DNA of 26,690 nucleotides, taken from an uncultured Caulobacteraceae bacterium (GTDB taxonomy: Bacteria > Pseudomonadota > Alphaproteobacteria > Caulobacterales > TH1-2). Location of the stretch: assembly GCA_937967425.1 (NCBI GenBank), contig CALBST010000436.1, forward strand, positions 1 to 26,690, read 5' to 3'. Positions 16,051 through 24,204 of this stretch are shown here, one piece after another. The first letter of the stretch is position 1; every line of letters starts with the position of its first letter. A program made the position numbers and the translations under genes. The notes beneath the pieces are model-generated. The model was not told the DNA's origin. It saw only the letters and a list, made by a program, of their open reading frames with translations, and did no database searches.

Positions 16051-17230
16051 TATGCTTAGATGTCGACATTGATCCTTTCCACAGACCTACCGGCGCTTCG
16101 CCCGGTTCTCGGTCCGAGGGACGGAGATGCTCAAACACCATACCCACGCCCGATGTTACGTCGAATACGTCCGACGTCTGGTTAAAAGAAGTCACGCCCA
16201 GGTAAACCTGAGCGTCCTTTGAGGCGAGGGGCAAAAGCTGCCTAGCCGCGTCAAGTAGCTGTGATCGACGTTTCGCAAACGGGCCCGCGCCGCTTGGGGT
16301 AAGCGGTGGCAGGTGCATCGCCACCAAATCGAATGGGCCTTTCGCAGCCGATTCGTCGAGGATCGTAACGCGTGAGGTGAGGCCATGGGTGCGCAGGTTC
16401 GCTTCGAGTCCAGCGCGCGTCGTCCCATCGGGTTCGTAGACAGTGAGACTGGTGTCTGGTCCGGAAAGGAGGGAGATCGCCAGCTCGCCAGCGCCTCCCC
16501 CGATTGCGAGCGCTCGGAGCGCATGCGTCCCGGGCGCGACCACAGCACTGCAGAGTGCACGAAGGCTTTGATCGTAGCGCGGCGAGAGAGCGCCGGCAGG
16601 CACACGCAAAACCAAGCCCTGCGTCCGCACGGTGTGTCCGGCAACACCACCGTTGACGAGACTGTTCAGTGTGTACGGGTCTTCGATGTGTGCGGCGTGA
16701 TCGATCTCGCGTCCTGCGCGTTTTAGCAGCGCAAGCGCTTCGGAGAGCCACATCGCTTTGCCAACCTCATACTCGACGATGCTTACCAACTCTTCAGCGC
16801 CGAGATTGCGCACGTAATAGGACCACGATTGTGCGCGAGGTTGCTCGATCAGCAGCAAGCAGGGGCGACTCAGGCCGATCGCCATGCCGATCTCTACAAA
16901 AGTGCCGTCGGTACGGTATGGTTCGCTGGCTCCGAACGGCAGCACAGCGAGGTAAAGATCGCACGCGCGCAGCCATGCGTTGTCCCGTTGCACCAGAGTC
17001 GTCTCGTGAACGTCCGCGCCGAAAGCCTCCGCCAAGTGAGACGAGAGAATTCCCGCTCCCTGAGTGCGCAGGAAGGCGTAAACGCGCTCGAATTTCGCGC
17101 GCAACGTTTCGTCGAAACCGATAATTTCTCCGGCATTATTGAACTTCAACGCCGCCGAAAATGGTCCACCGACGAAAACCGTGCGGTCGCTCAGTCGCGG
17201 CGCCGCGACGCCCGTGCTCGCGCGCGCCAA
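16037..17230 (-). CDS. Nucleoside 2-deoxyribosyltransferase-like domain fused to a degenerate methyltransferase
   Basis: This 397-residue protein starts at a TTG four bases behind the lipoprotein stop. The TTG is needed because the first strand (RTVFVGGPFS) follows at once. Residues 15-130 match nucleoside deoxyribosyltransferase-like folds: D91 in CDLYLAVLP, then TDGTFVEIGMA with D108 and the likely nucleophile E113. Relatives cleave or transfer N-glycosidic bonds of nucleosides, and some act on NAD-type or signal nucleotides. Residues about 200-397 resemble the methyltransferase domain of the next gene (LSPRY at 215-219), but the SAM loop reads AIGGGAG (242-248) and NPPF has become LPPL (307-310), so this half is probably inactive. 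Both genes overlap by 14 bases. I infer a catalytic plus non-catalytic methyltransferase pair, with the first domain adding nucleoside or nucleotide recognition. Confidence 0.85.
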   Translation of the reverse strand: MARASTGVAAPRLSDRTVFVGGPFSAALKFNNAGEIIGFDETLRAKFERVYAFLRTQGAGILSSHLAEAFGADVHETTLVQRDNAWLRACDLYLAVLPFGASEPYRTDGTFVEIGMAIGLSRPCLLLIEQPRAQSWSYYVRNLGAEELVSIVEYEVGKAMWLSEALALLKRAGREIDHAAHIEDPYTLNSLVNGGVAGHTVRTQGLVLRVPAGALSPRYDQSLRALCSAVVAPGTHALRALAIGGGAGELAISLLSGPDTSLTVYEPDGTTRAGLEANLRTHGLTSRVTILDESAAKGPFDLVAMHLPPLTPSGAGPFAKRRSQLLDAARQLLPLASKDAQVYLGVTSFNQTSDVFDVTSGVGMVFEHLRPSDREPGEAPVGLWKGSMSTSKHNEEA

Positions 17231-17234
17231 ACGT

Positions 17235-18239
17235 TTACTCGCCTAGGACTTCTTGCGGCGTGACCGCGCGCGGCAACAGGCCGAGGCCGGCATAAGTGTC
17301 GATCGTCGTCTGCCAACCTTCGGCGTCTTGTTGACCGGCTGTGTCGCCGATCATTTCGCATACGCGATCCCAGCTCGCAGTGACGTAGGGCCGCTCCGCT
17401 TCCATGCGCTCCGGCGTGCGATGCACTTCCTGCAAGAACGCATTCACCGCCGCTTCGCGGTTGGCGCAACCCTCGGTGTAGCCTTGCACGGCGGCAGCGG
17501 AGAGCGCCCGCATGCGGTCCGGCCGTTCCTGCATGGCGCGCGGCGAGGCGACGATATTGAGACCGTAACCATTCACGCCGTAATCCGCGAGCGGTAACTC
17601 GAACGAGGTACGGCCGTTCACGCGCCGTGCAGTGGGGTTGATCGCAAGGCGCGCCGGGCTCATTTCCGCGTAGTTCAAAACCGCATCGGCCTGCCGCTGC
17701 TCCATGAACTCGAGGTCCGAACCCACGGCATCGACGATGGTGATTCGTGAGCGGTCGAGGTTGTTTGCGCGCATAAACGCGTCGAACTCATTTTTCGTGA
17801 TCGAAGTCGGGTAGATGCCTACGCGCCGGCCATAGAGATCCTGTGGACGCGAAATGTTGTTGCCGACTGGTCCATAAACTACAGTTGAAATCCTCGGGAA
17901 GATCACCGCCAAGGATTGTGTGGCATTGCCGTTGGCGACGCCGATAACAGTTGCGCCGCCCGAAGCAGTTCCGATCGGATTTTGGCCGGCGGCCACTGCT
18001 TGGATCACCGCATTCGCACCGCGCAGCGGCACGATGTTAACGTCAAAACCTGCGCGCTCGAAAATGCCGGAGGACTTCGCGTAGTAGATGCCGAGATATG
18101 TAGGCTCAGGATCCCAATCGATTAGGAAGGGCACTTCTTCCAATCCGTTGTTGGGCTGTTGCGGGCAGCCGCCCAGCGCCAAGGTCGCCACGGCAGCTGC
18201 GGTGACGGCGCCTAACCGCGCCAGTAAGGATCTAGCCAT
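17235..18239 (-). CDS. ABC transporter substrate-binding lipoprotein, NMT1/THI5-like
   Basis: A 334-residue periplasmic binding protein. A lipoprotein signal ends in the lipobox LGGC with Cys 25. The mature part has the features of the NMT1/THI5-SsuA family: FLIDWDPEPTYLGIYYAKSSG near the start, then GANAVIQAVAAGQ, and DLYGRRVGIYPTS in the middle. Members bind thiamine pyrimidine precursors, riboflavin, sulfonates, nitrate or other small compounds. The opening DWxPxxxYxGxYxAK resembles pyrimidine-precursor and riboflavin binders more than nitrate binders, but I cannot assign a ligand. It overlaps the permease gene by eight bases and is followed four bases later by the deoxyribosyltransferase-like gene, which ties the transporter to that operon. 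Its TAA stop lies at 17235-17237. Confidence 0.92.
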   Translation of the reverse strand: MARSLLARLGAVTAAAVATLALGGCPQQPNNGLEEVPFLIDWDPEPTYLGIYYAKSSGIFERAGFDVNIVPLRGANAVIQAVAAGQNPIGTASGGATVIGVANGNATQSLAVIFPRISTVVYGPVGNNISRPQDLYGRRVGIYPTSITKNEFDAFMRANNLDRSRITIVDAVGSDLEFMEQRQADAVLNYAEMSPARLAINPTARRVNGRTSFELPLADYGVNGYGLNIVASPRAMQERPDRMRALSAAAVQGYTEGCANREAAVNAFLQEVHRTPERMEAERPYVTASWDRVCEMIGDTAGQQDAEGWQTTIDTYAGLGLLPRAVTPQEVLGE

Positions 18240-19056
18240 GTCGATATCTCCGAAGCGCCAAGTATTCTATTGCCTGAATGGCCGCAACCAGTCCGACGCC
18301 CAATGCCGCCAAGATCAAGATGGCGCAATAGGTCGATGTCGCATTTTGCCCCGCTTGGGCGCTGGCGATGAGATTGCCGAGGCCGGAACGCGTACCGCCG
18401 CCTAACATTTCTGCGAGCACCGCGCCAATGAGGGCGAACGGGACAGCGAGCTTGAACGCGCCGACCAACGTCGGAACGATGTATGGCAGGCGGCAGTAGA
18501 CAAATTCCTGATAGCGTGTCGCCCCCCAAGAACGGACCAGATCGACGTAATCTTTCCGTGTGTCGCTGATCGCGTTTAGCGTCGTCACCGCTACCGGAAA
18601 GAATGACAGTAGCGCCGCGTTGGTGATCTGCGGTCGATCGCCGACGCCCAATGCCACGACAAAAATGGGATACAGCGCTTCGCGCGGAAAGCTCTGGAAG
18701 ATGGTGAGATAGGGCTCTAGCACTGCTCGCGCCGCCTGCGAGTAGCCGAGTGTAAGGCCGACGATGAGTCCGCCGACGATGCCAATCGTTCCGCCAATTA
18801 CCGCCTTGCTCAGTGTCGCGTACGCAAAGTCCGAATAGTAGAGGCTCCACTCTGTCACCAGAGAGTGGAGCACGCGCTCAGGTGCTGGAAGCAAACCAGG
18901 CGGCGCGCCGCCGATGTGGACCGCGGCCCACCAAAGAACATAGAGAATGGCGAGGGACACCGAGTAGCGGAGCGCGACAATGATGGGACGCGCACCTTTG
19001 TTGTTCGGCGTTTCCACCCGAGCCAGGGCGGGATCGGGAAGAGTAGTGACCGTCAT
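18232..19056 (-). CDS. ABC transporter permease, nitrate/sulfonate/thiamine-precursor type
   Basis: The ATG at 19056 overlaps the ATPase stop by four bases (ATGA), which fixes the start; the frame is open to 19191. The 274-residue product has five to six hydrophobic spans, beginning at about residue 26 (SVSLAILYVLWWAAV) and including TIGIVGGLIVGLTLG and ILILAALGVGLVAAI. The cytoplasmic coupling loop has the expected form SWGATRYQEFVYCRLPYIVP. It belongs to the binding-protein-dependent permease family that partners NMT1/THI5-like binding proteins. A homodimer with the ATPase is expected in the inner membrane. Confidence 0.93.
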   Translation of the reverse strand: MTVTTLPDPALARVETPNNKGARPIIVALRYSVSLAILYVLWWAAVHIGGAPPGLLPAPERVLHSLVTEWSLYYSDFAYATLSKAVIGGTIGIVGGLIVGLTLGYSQAARAVLEPYLTIFQSFPREALYPIFVVALGVGDRPQITNAALLSFFPVAVTTLNAISDTRKDYVDLVRSWGATRYQEFVYCRLPYIVPTLVGAFKLAVPFALIGAVLAEMLGGGTRSGLGNLIASAQAGQNATSTYCAILILAALGVGLVAAIQAIEYLALRRYRHG

Positions 19057-19829
19057 GCGTTCGCCTTGGCCTTGTCGGAGTCGGACAACACATTTAGGAC
19101 GCGCGCCTCGGCATCCGGTGTATCCGAGTGCACGATCTCGGAGATCACGGCGACAGGGCCGGCCGAGGAAACAGCGGCCACGCGTCCGCAATATCTAAGT
19201 GCGTCCAGCAGATCGTGGGTCACGAACATGACGGCGGCGTTTTCCTCGCGCGCGAACGTGAAGAGCGCCTCGGCGACACTACGCTTGACGATTGGGTCCA
19301 GGCCAGTCAGCGGTTCGTCCAGCAACAGTAATTTGGGACGCGTCACGGCGGCCTGGGCGAGGCTCGCTCGTGCTCGTTGACCCCCTGAGATATTGGGCGG
19401 AAACTTGTCGGCGAAACCATCGGCGGAAAAACGCTTCAGAATGGCGAGCGCGTCGATGTTTTGGGCGCCGCGGATCTGCGCTGCTAGTTCAAGATTGCCG
19501 CGCACCGTGCGCCAGTGAAGCAGCGGAAAGCTCTGAAGCGTGCGCGCCACATTTTGGCCGAGCCACGGCGTGTCGACCTCCTTGCCCTGGAATCGTACTG
19601 TGCCGCTGATTGGCGGCAGGGACCCGGACAAGGTCGCCAGCAACGTGCTTTTGCCCGCACCCGAGCGTCCCACCATTGCGAGCACTTCGCCGGGAGCGAG
19701 TTCGAGGTGCTGGGTCCGGATCACCGGCCGGCCCGCATAGCCGCTGACGAGTTCGTTCAACTCGAACAAAAAGGGCCCCTCCGCATCACCGCCACCTTCT
19801 GACACACCAGCATCCAGCCCACCCGTCAA
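19053..19829 (-). CDS. ABC transporter ATP-binding protein
   Basis: This 258-residue ATPase drives the adjacent importer. It has Walker A GRSGAGKST (54-62), a Q-loop (RTLQSFP), signature SGGQRARASLAQA, Walker B LLLLDEPLTGLD and switch His in FVTHDL, so it should be active. The start is uncertain: 19829 is a TTG with GGAG 11 bases upstream, and a GTG at 19805 is possible. Either way the ATPase core is complete. It is the first gene of the minus operon and faces the plus operon across a short divergent region. Typical family members have about 250-260 residues. Confidence 0.92.
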   Translation of the reverse strand: MTGGLDAGVSEGGGDAEGPFLFELNELVSGYAGRPVIRTQHLELAPGEVLAMVGRSGAGKSTLLATLSGSLPPISGTVRFQGKEVDTPWLGQNVARTLQSFPLLHWRTVRGNLELAAQIRGAQNIDALAILKRFSADGFADKFPPNISGGQRARASLAQAAVTRPKLLLLDEPLTGLDPIVKRSVAEALFTFAREENAAVMFVTHDLLDALRYCGRVAAVSSAGPVAVISEIVHSDTPDAEARVLNVLSDSDKAKANA

Positions 19830-19964
19830 GTCGTGCCATGCTCCGGCTTGCGCCCTGTGGGTGTGTGGGATTTAATTCCGGTCAAAATTGAGGAGTGTGG
19901 CTAATGTGACGCTGCGTTGAAGGCGCGCAAGCTGCGGTGCGCCAGTGCAGCGAAAGGGGGGGGC
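19830..19964. promoter_or_regulatory. Divergent control region between the two right-hand operons
   Basis: About 87-135 bases, depending on which starts are used, lie between the ATPase and the large unknown gene, so both operon promoters should be here. The stretch TTTAATTCCGGTCAAAATTG (19871-19890) is AT-rich against its surroundings and has AATT at both ends, a plausible promoter or operator core. A G-run (19956-19963) gives a Shine-Dalgarno-like site for the GTG at 19965. I could not assign exact -35 and -10 boxes. Confidence 0.55.
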
Positions 19965-22472
19965 GTGGCGGACGATACGAGCGGCGTTGGCGGCGACGAG
20001 GGCCCGGAAGAAGTTGATCTGCTCGATGCGCCGCCTCGGCGCCAGAAGCCGGGGCGTCCAAGGGGAGCCAAAGGCGCCAAGCCAGATTCGCGAGATGCCG
20101 CCGGTGCTGAGGGGCGTCGCAACGCGACCCGTATCGAGACGGTTGGCAACGTCATCGAGACGGTGTTGAACCCAGCTCGCAAGCTTGGGCGCACGGAATC
20201 TTACGACATCCAAACCGCGCTCAGCGGCGCCTCGCCCGGCGAGTTGTCAACGGCGTACAAAGCGTTCGCGACGGAACTCCTGAACGCGCCGTCTGAAGAG
20301 CAGAGGCGAAGTCTAGCCGCGCGCATCCGAACCGCACTTCGCGCGTGGGACGCCATGGTCATCTGCGCGGATCTCGCTGCTGTCCGGCAGGGGTCGCGTC
20401 ATCCAATCGAAGACCGGATGCGAGCCATTACCGAGGAACCTTTTTTCTGGGATGCGCGCATCAAGTTCATAGAACTGTCTCTGTACAAGCGGAGCAAGGA
20501 CGCCAGCGGCGAAGCGGAAGTGTCCGTTCCCGATGGCTCCGCGACCCAGGAGACGCGAGCCAGGGTGGGGAGGGCTGGAAAGAAACTCACGCTCCAGCAT
20601 TGCTTTGCCGTGCGTTTGCCGAAGGATCCAGAAATGCGGGCCGCGATGCCGGTGGATGAAGACGGCAAGTACGGTCCGAAATATCGTGACCTTCTTCGGC
20701 AGTACATGCTTGATGAAGGTTCTTCAATCGACCTCGACGGACACATCACCCGCGATCCGCGTTTTGCAGCGAAGGACGCCGCCGGCGGCACCCGAGATGA
20801 CGAGGTAGATTTCGACGCCGAAGTCTACGTGTCGGAGGTTGACTCAGCGTTCGAAGTGATTGCGAGGGATGGCAAGCTCGGAAGCGACGAGAAGTTTATC
20901 GAGAACGTTGTCGAAAAGGCTTTTGGCTTCCACATCGAAAAAGAGCCCATCCTTCACTTCATGGAAGGCATCGATAAGAACTTCTCCGCGAGTGGTGAGC
21001 GCGAAGGCATCACTGCCCACATGTTCTTGGTCTACGAGCATCCCAAGGATGTGCAACGAGACTCCGATCTTGCACGGAACATCCAGTTATTGTTGCTGCG
21101 CTTCTGTGCTTATTACATGGATGACGAGGCGAGTAAGAAGGAGCAATTAGCCAAAGAGGAAGGCGCGCGCGCCAATAAGGTCGCTATTGCCGCGCAGCGT
21201 GCGCGTGAGAGCCTCCGTTCGAAAGCGAGGAGCGTCCAAGATCAGATCACCACGTTGACCGCGTTGGCAAACGACATGGAAGCTAGCATGCAGGAGAACC
21301 CGGATGTTTCGCGGTTCATCCTGTGGCTCAACGACATTGTTCCACTCTTCAAGACGGGCGAACCCTTCCCGTTGCCGGGCGTAAGTGTGGATGTACGCGG
21401 CAACCATAATTCTTGGACGCACGATCATTTGGCCGCCGCGCTGTGGGCCTACACTCGGCTCGAGCCGCCGGCTCACCTGCGTGACAATTCTAGGATGTCG
21501 CTCTCGGATCTGTGGAACGCGTCGATCCAAAATTTGGACGACGACGAGGTGCAGGCGCGCATGGAGCGCATGATTGTGCGCCGCCAGGGCGTCTTCCAGT
21601 CGATGCGTCGTGTCAAAGAACTGGACGTTCAAGACGCTTTCAAGGTGATGAAGCGATGGAACGCCAAGGCGAAGGACCTTTTCCGGGCGAGCGGCACCAA
21701 GTCGGAGTTCTTCTTCAGCCAGTTGCTCTTCTTGCTGGGCAATCGATCATTCTTGCGGGTGGAAGATAAGAACGACAAGCGGTTCGAGTTTGTCAGTCAG
21801 ACGATGGTTGAGGGGCTGATCCATTTTGCAAACAATATCGATCGCGGTCTGCACGACGACCGAATGCGTGACACGCTTAAGCTCTTTGGCGTTGAGCCTG
21901 AAATCGTGGGCGGCTTGATTAATGTGGCGATAGACGTTTCTGGCGAAGAAGATGACCGGGACGAGGAAAAAGACGCAATCGATCAACCGAACTTCTACCT
22001 CGGCCCCGAACACCTCATCGTTCGCCTCTGGCAACATGATGTTCTCTCGGCGCGCGGCGCAACTACCCGTGCCGAGGCCGCGGCAAGGGCCGGCAAAAAT
22101 CTCGCCGACCTATTGGAGAAGGTCGCCGCCAAGGAAGCTCCGTTGCCTGGTGAGAGCTCCGCCTCCCAGATGGCTCACCGAGAATGGCGAGATAATTGGA
22201 ATAAGGGCGGGCGTGAGGAGACATCATACAGTCTTGGCAAAGCGTTGGGCCTGAGCGAGACGTATCAAGTTGCAGCTGCGGAAGGCGAAGATGAGCCCTT
22301 CTTTGCGCAAGTGGGCGCCTCGGAACATTGGATGCGAACCTACATTGACGTGCCGTCGGGCGGCCGGCTCGACACCACAATCGCAATGTTGCGCTGCGAT
22401 CCTGAAAAGAACATGTTTGAGTTCCGCTTCAGGCGTAAGTCGCCAGAGGACAAGTTCAGCGCGATGAAGTAA
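19965..22472 (+). CDS. Large protein of unknown function with AT-hook-like N-terminus
   Basis: I do not recognise this family. I chose the GTG at 19965 because it follows AAAGGGGGGGGC closely; the frame opens at a TTG at 19917. The 835-residue product has an acidic start, then KPGRPRGAK (residues 28-36), an AT-hook-like motif that could bind the minor groove of DNA. The rest looks globular and mostly helical. Residues about 386-443 are charged and helical and may form a coiled coil. A His/Asn cluster NHNSWTHDH lies at 480-488, and an acidic run rich in Asp and Glu at about 660-675. There is no membrane span, Walker motif or signal peptide. It heads a four-gene operon with a receiver protein and is divergent from the ABC/methyltransferase operon. 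A sensor or scaffold role is possible but unproven. Confidence 0.82.
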   Translation: MADDTSGVGGDEGPEEVDLLDAPPRRQKPGRPRGAKGAKPDSRDAAGAEGRRNATRIETVGNVIETVLNPARKLGRTESYDIQTALSGASPGELSTAYKAFATELLNAPSEEQRRSLAARIRTALRAWDAMVICADLAAVRQGSRHPIEDRMRAITEEPFFWDARIKFIELSLYKRSKDASGEAEVSVPDGSATQETRARVGRAGKKLTLQHCFAVRLPKDPEMRAAMPVDEDGKYGPKYRDLLRQYMLDEGSSIDLDGHITRDPRFAAKDAAGGTRDDEVDFDAEVYVSEVDSAFEVIARDGKLGSDEKFIENVVEKAFGFHIEKEPILHFMEGIDKNFSASGEREGITAHMFLVYEHPKDVQRDSDLARNIQLLLLRFCAYYMDDEASKKEQLAKEEGARANKVAIAAQRARESLRSKARSVQDQITTLTALANDMEASMQENPDVSRFILWLNDIVPLFKTGEPFPLPGVSVDVRGNHNSWTHDHLAAALWAYTRLEPPAHLRDNSRMSLSDLWNASIQNLDDDEVQARMERMIVRRQGVFQSMRRVKELDVQDAFKVMKRWNAKAKDLFRASGTKSEFFFSQLLFLLGNRSFLRVEDKNDKRFEFVSQTMVEGLIHFANNIDRGLHDDRMRDTLKLFGVEPEIVGGLINVAIDVSGEEDDRDEEKDAIDQPNFYLGPEHLIVRLWQHDVLSARGATTRAEAAARAGKNLADLLEKVAAKEAPLPGESSASQMAHREWRDNWNKGGREETSYSLGKALGLSETYQVAAAEGEDEPFFAQVGASEHWMRTYIDVPSGGRLDTTIAMLRCDPEKNMFEFRFRRKSPEDKFSAMK

Positions 22473-22487
22473 CTCGGGGAGGGAAGC

Positions 22488-23612
22488 GTGCCTGCTGTAG
22501 ACGTCGTGCTGGTGGCATATGTGGAAGGCTCGCCTGGCGATCTAATCGATCCTCCCAAGAAATGGCGCGAAGTCGGCGAGGCTGACATCGCGAACTTTGA
22601 TGTGCCGGACAGCACGGTTGTCGTCCTACACCCGGGCGGAGAGGATCGGTTCCACAAATGGCTAGCCTGGGCCGCCGCACGCCGTGGGAAAGTTGCGATG
22701 TTGGCGGTGTCGAGCGACCCCGCCTCGTATCAAGTATTCCTACGTGACGCGCGCGGGAGGTACGGCGCCGACGCCCTCGACCATGTGTTTGTGATGCCCG
22801 ATGGATTGGCGATGCGCGGCCGCGAGGAAGAAGATGCGGTTGTGCGATTCCTCCGTACTCTGGCTGGCTTCGTGACCTTTGCCCAAACGCGTGAGACGCC
22901 TCTCAATGTCGTCGACGCGCCGAAGCTTTGGACGTACTTCGACGGGGCTAACACGGCCAAACGCCGGCGGATTGAGTTTCTCGCCAGCGAGGCCATGATC
23001 TTCTTGGCCGCGCGCAAGCTGGGCGCGACAAAAGCAAAGACGATAGCTCGCACCCGTAAGCGCGACTTCGATGGCGAGGCCGGTGCGCAGCGCCGGTTTC
23101 TCACGCTCGATGGCGAAGTTGGCGCGGAGGTCTTTCCCTATTCGCTGCGGCGTCACCTGATGCATCACACGACGCTGACCCAGCGTATCATCGGTGTCCT
23201 TCGGTCCGCGCACGCGACCGAACAGGAGAAAACCCAGGCGTTAGCCGCATGGAACGTGCTCGCCAGGGAATGCGAAGTGCTCTCGCAACAAGCTCTGGTG
23301 GCGCTGAACCCCGATCCGCTGGTGCGAGCCGCGATGTATCTCGCTGATCCCTGGTGGACGCCGCCACGGGAAGCCAAATTGGAGCGCGAGTCCTGGGATC
23401 AGGCTGTCGTGGAAGCAGCGGCGCTCGTGATCCAAGAGGCGAAGGCGGCCCCGCCTGCGGATGCTGTTGAGCGCGTTGACGCCTTTGTGGCCGCAAGCGC
23501 GGCGGTTGCAACGGCCTCCGGCGCCGAAGCTAAGCTCGCGGGCTTGCAGAAAGTGGCGGATCTGCTCGGCGGCGCCATGAAGGTTCGGCATGGCGCAAAA
23601 GCCGTCGCCTAA
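22488..23612 (+). CDS. Protein of unknown function, second gene of the receiver operon
   Basis: This 374-residue protein starts at a GTG with GGGGAGGG about five bases upstream, 15 bases behind the large unknown gene. The family is not recognised. The first 130 residues alternate strands and helices (VDVVLVAYVEGSPG, TVVVLHPGG, GKVAMLAVSSDP), suggesting a Rossmann-like or TOPRIM/TIR-like alpha/beta domain, but no catalytic motif can be named. The C-terminal 200 residues are Ala-rich and helical. There is no signal peptide or membrane span. Its end overlaps the receiver gene by 23 bases, so the two are probably translationally coupled. Confidence 0.8.
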   Translation: MPAVDVVLVAYVEGSPGDLIDPPKKWREVGEADIANFDVPDSTVVVLHPGGEDRFHKWLAWAAARRGKVAMLAVSSDPASYQVFLRDARGRYGADALDHVFVMPDGLAMRGREEEDAVVRFLRTLAGFVTFAQTRETPLNVVDAPKLWTYFDGANTAKRRRIEFLASEAMIFLAARKLGATKAKTIARTRKRDFDGEAGAQRRFLTLDGEVGAEVFPYSLRRHLMHHTTLTQRIIGVLRSAHATEQEKTQALAAWNVLARECEVLSQQALVALNPDPLVRAAMYLADPWWTPPREAKLERESWDQAVVEAAALVIQEAKAAPPADAVERVDAFVAASAAVATASGAEAKLAGLQKVADLLGGAMKVRHGAKAVA

Positions 23613-24204
23613 GAAGAAAGCCACTAAAAAGGCGCGCGCGAGAGCGAAGCCCCGCGCCGTCAACAGTGCGCCGAAACCAGAGCGTAAGAGCAAGCCCGAA
23701 AAGGCCGCGGCGCCTAACTTGAGCATCGTTTTGATCGACGATGAATTTGCTGCCGACGCCCAGGCCGCCCAAGGCTACAACCGAGATAACTTTCTCCGTG
23801 ACGTCGGCGACATCCGAGCTCAATGGCATTTTAGCGACGCGTTCGATTCCTTCACGGGTTTTTTCCTTGCGGAAGAGGCTTTGGCGTTCGCGAAGCGCAC
23901 GCCAAAGCCTGACCTTTTCTTGGTCGATCTGATGTTCGGAGAGAAGCGCACGCTCGGAATGGAGATAATTGTCGGGTTGCGGGAGATGTATCCGCAGGTG
24001 CCCATCGCGCTCTTGACGACGCACGGTCCGGACGATGTGGTGACGGGAGAGGCCGGGTCGACTACGATCGGCGCTTGGGTGCGCGGTGTTGGCGTGGGGT
24101 TGATCAGCAAGAACGCAATCTTCCAACCTGGAGAATTCTGGCGGCAGATCGAACCGCTGTTGAAGGGCCGTCGGCGTGCGGGGGTGCGAAGAAAGCATGC
24201 GTAA
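23590..24204 (+). CDS. Response-regulator receiver with histone H1-like basic N-terminal tail
   Basis: The 204-residue product has a 40-residue tail of Lys, Ala, Pro and Arg (KPSPKKKATKKARARAKPR) like bacterial histone H1-like proteins, then a receiver domain: acidic pair D50-D51, phospho-acceptor D113 (LFLVDLMFG), T143-T144 and K174. About 20 extra residues follow the acidic pair, and the domain ends with KN and EFW. The receiver of the methyltransferase fusion in the divergent operon shares the insert, the PDLxLxDxxFG core and the KN...FW ending. There is no output domain, so it may act on nucleic acid through the tail or on a partner. It overlaps the gene before by 23 bases and the gene after by eight. 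A partner histidine kinase is not visible in the window. Confidence 0.88.
   Translation: MAQKPSPKKKATKKARARAKPRAVNSAPKPERKSKPEKAAAPNLSIVLIDDEFAADAQAAQGYNRDNFLRDVGDIRAQWHFSDAFDSFTGFFLAEEALAFAKRTPKPDLFLVDLMFGEKRTLGMEIIVGLREMYPQVPIALLTTHGPDDVVTGEAGSTTIGAWVRGVGVGLISKNAIFQPGEFWRQIEPLLKGRRRAGVRRKHA

Noticed and set aside
19965..22472. Histidine kinase for the receivers
   Set aside because: The NHNSWTHDH cluster briefly suggested an H-box, but no ATP-binding N, G1 or G2 motifs follow it.
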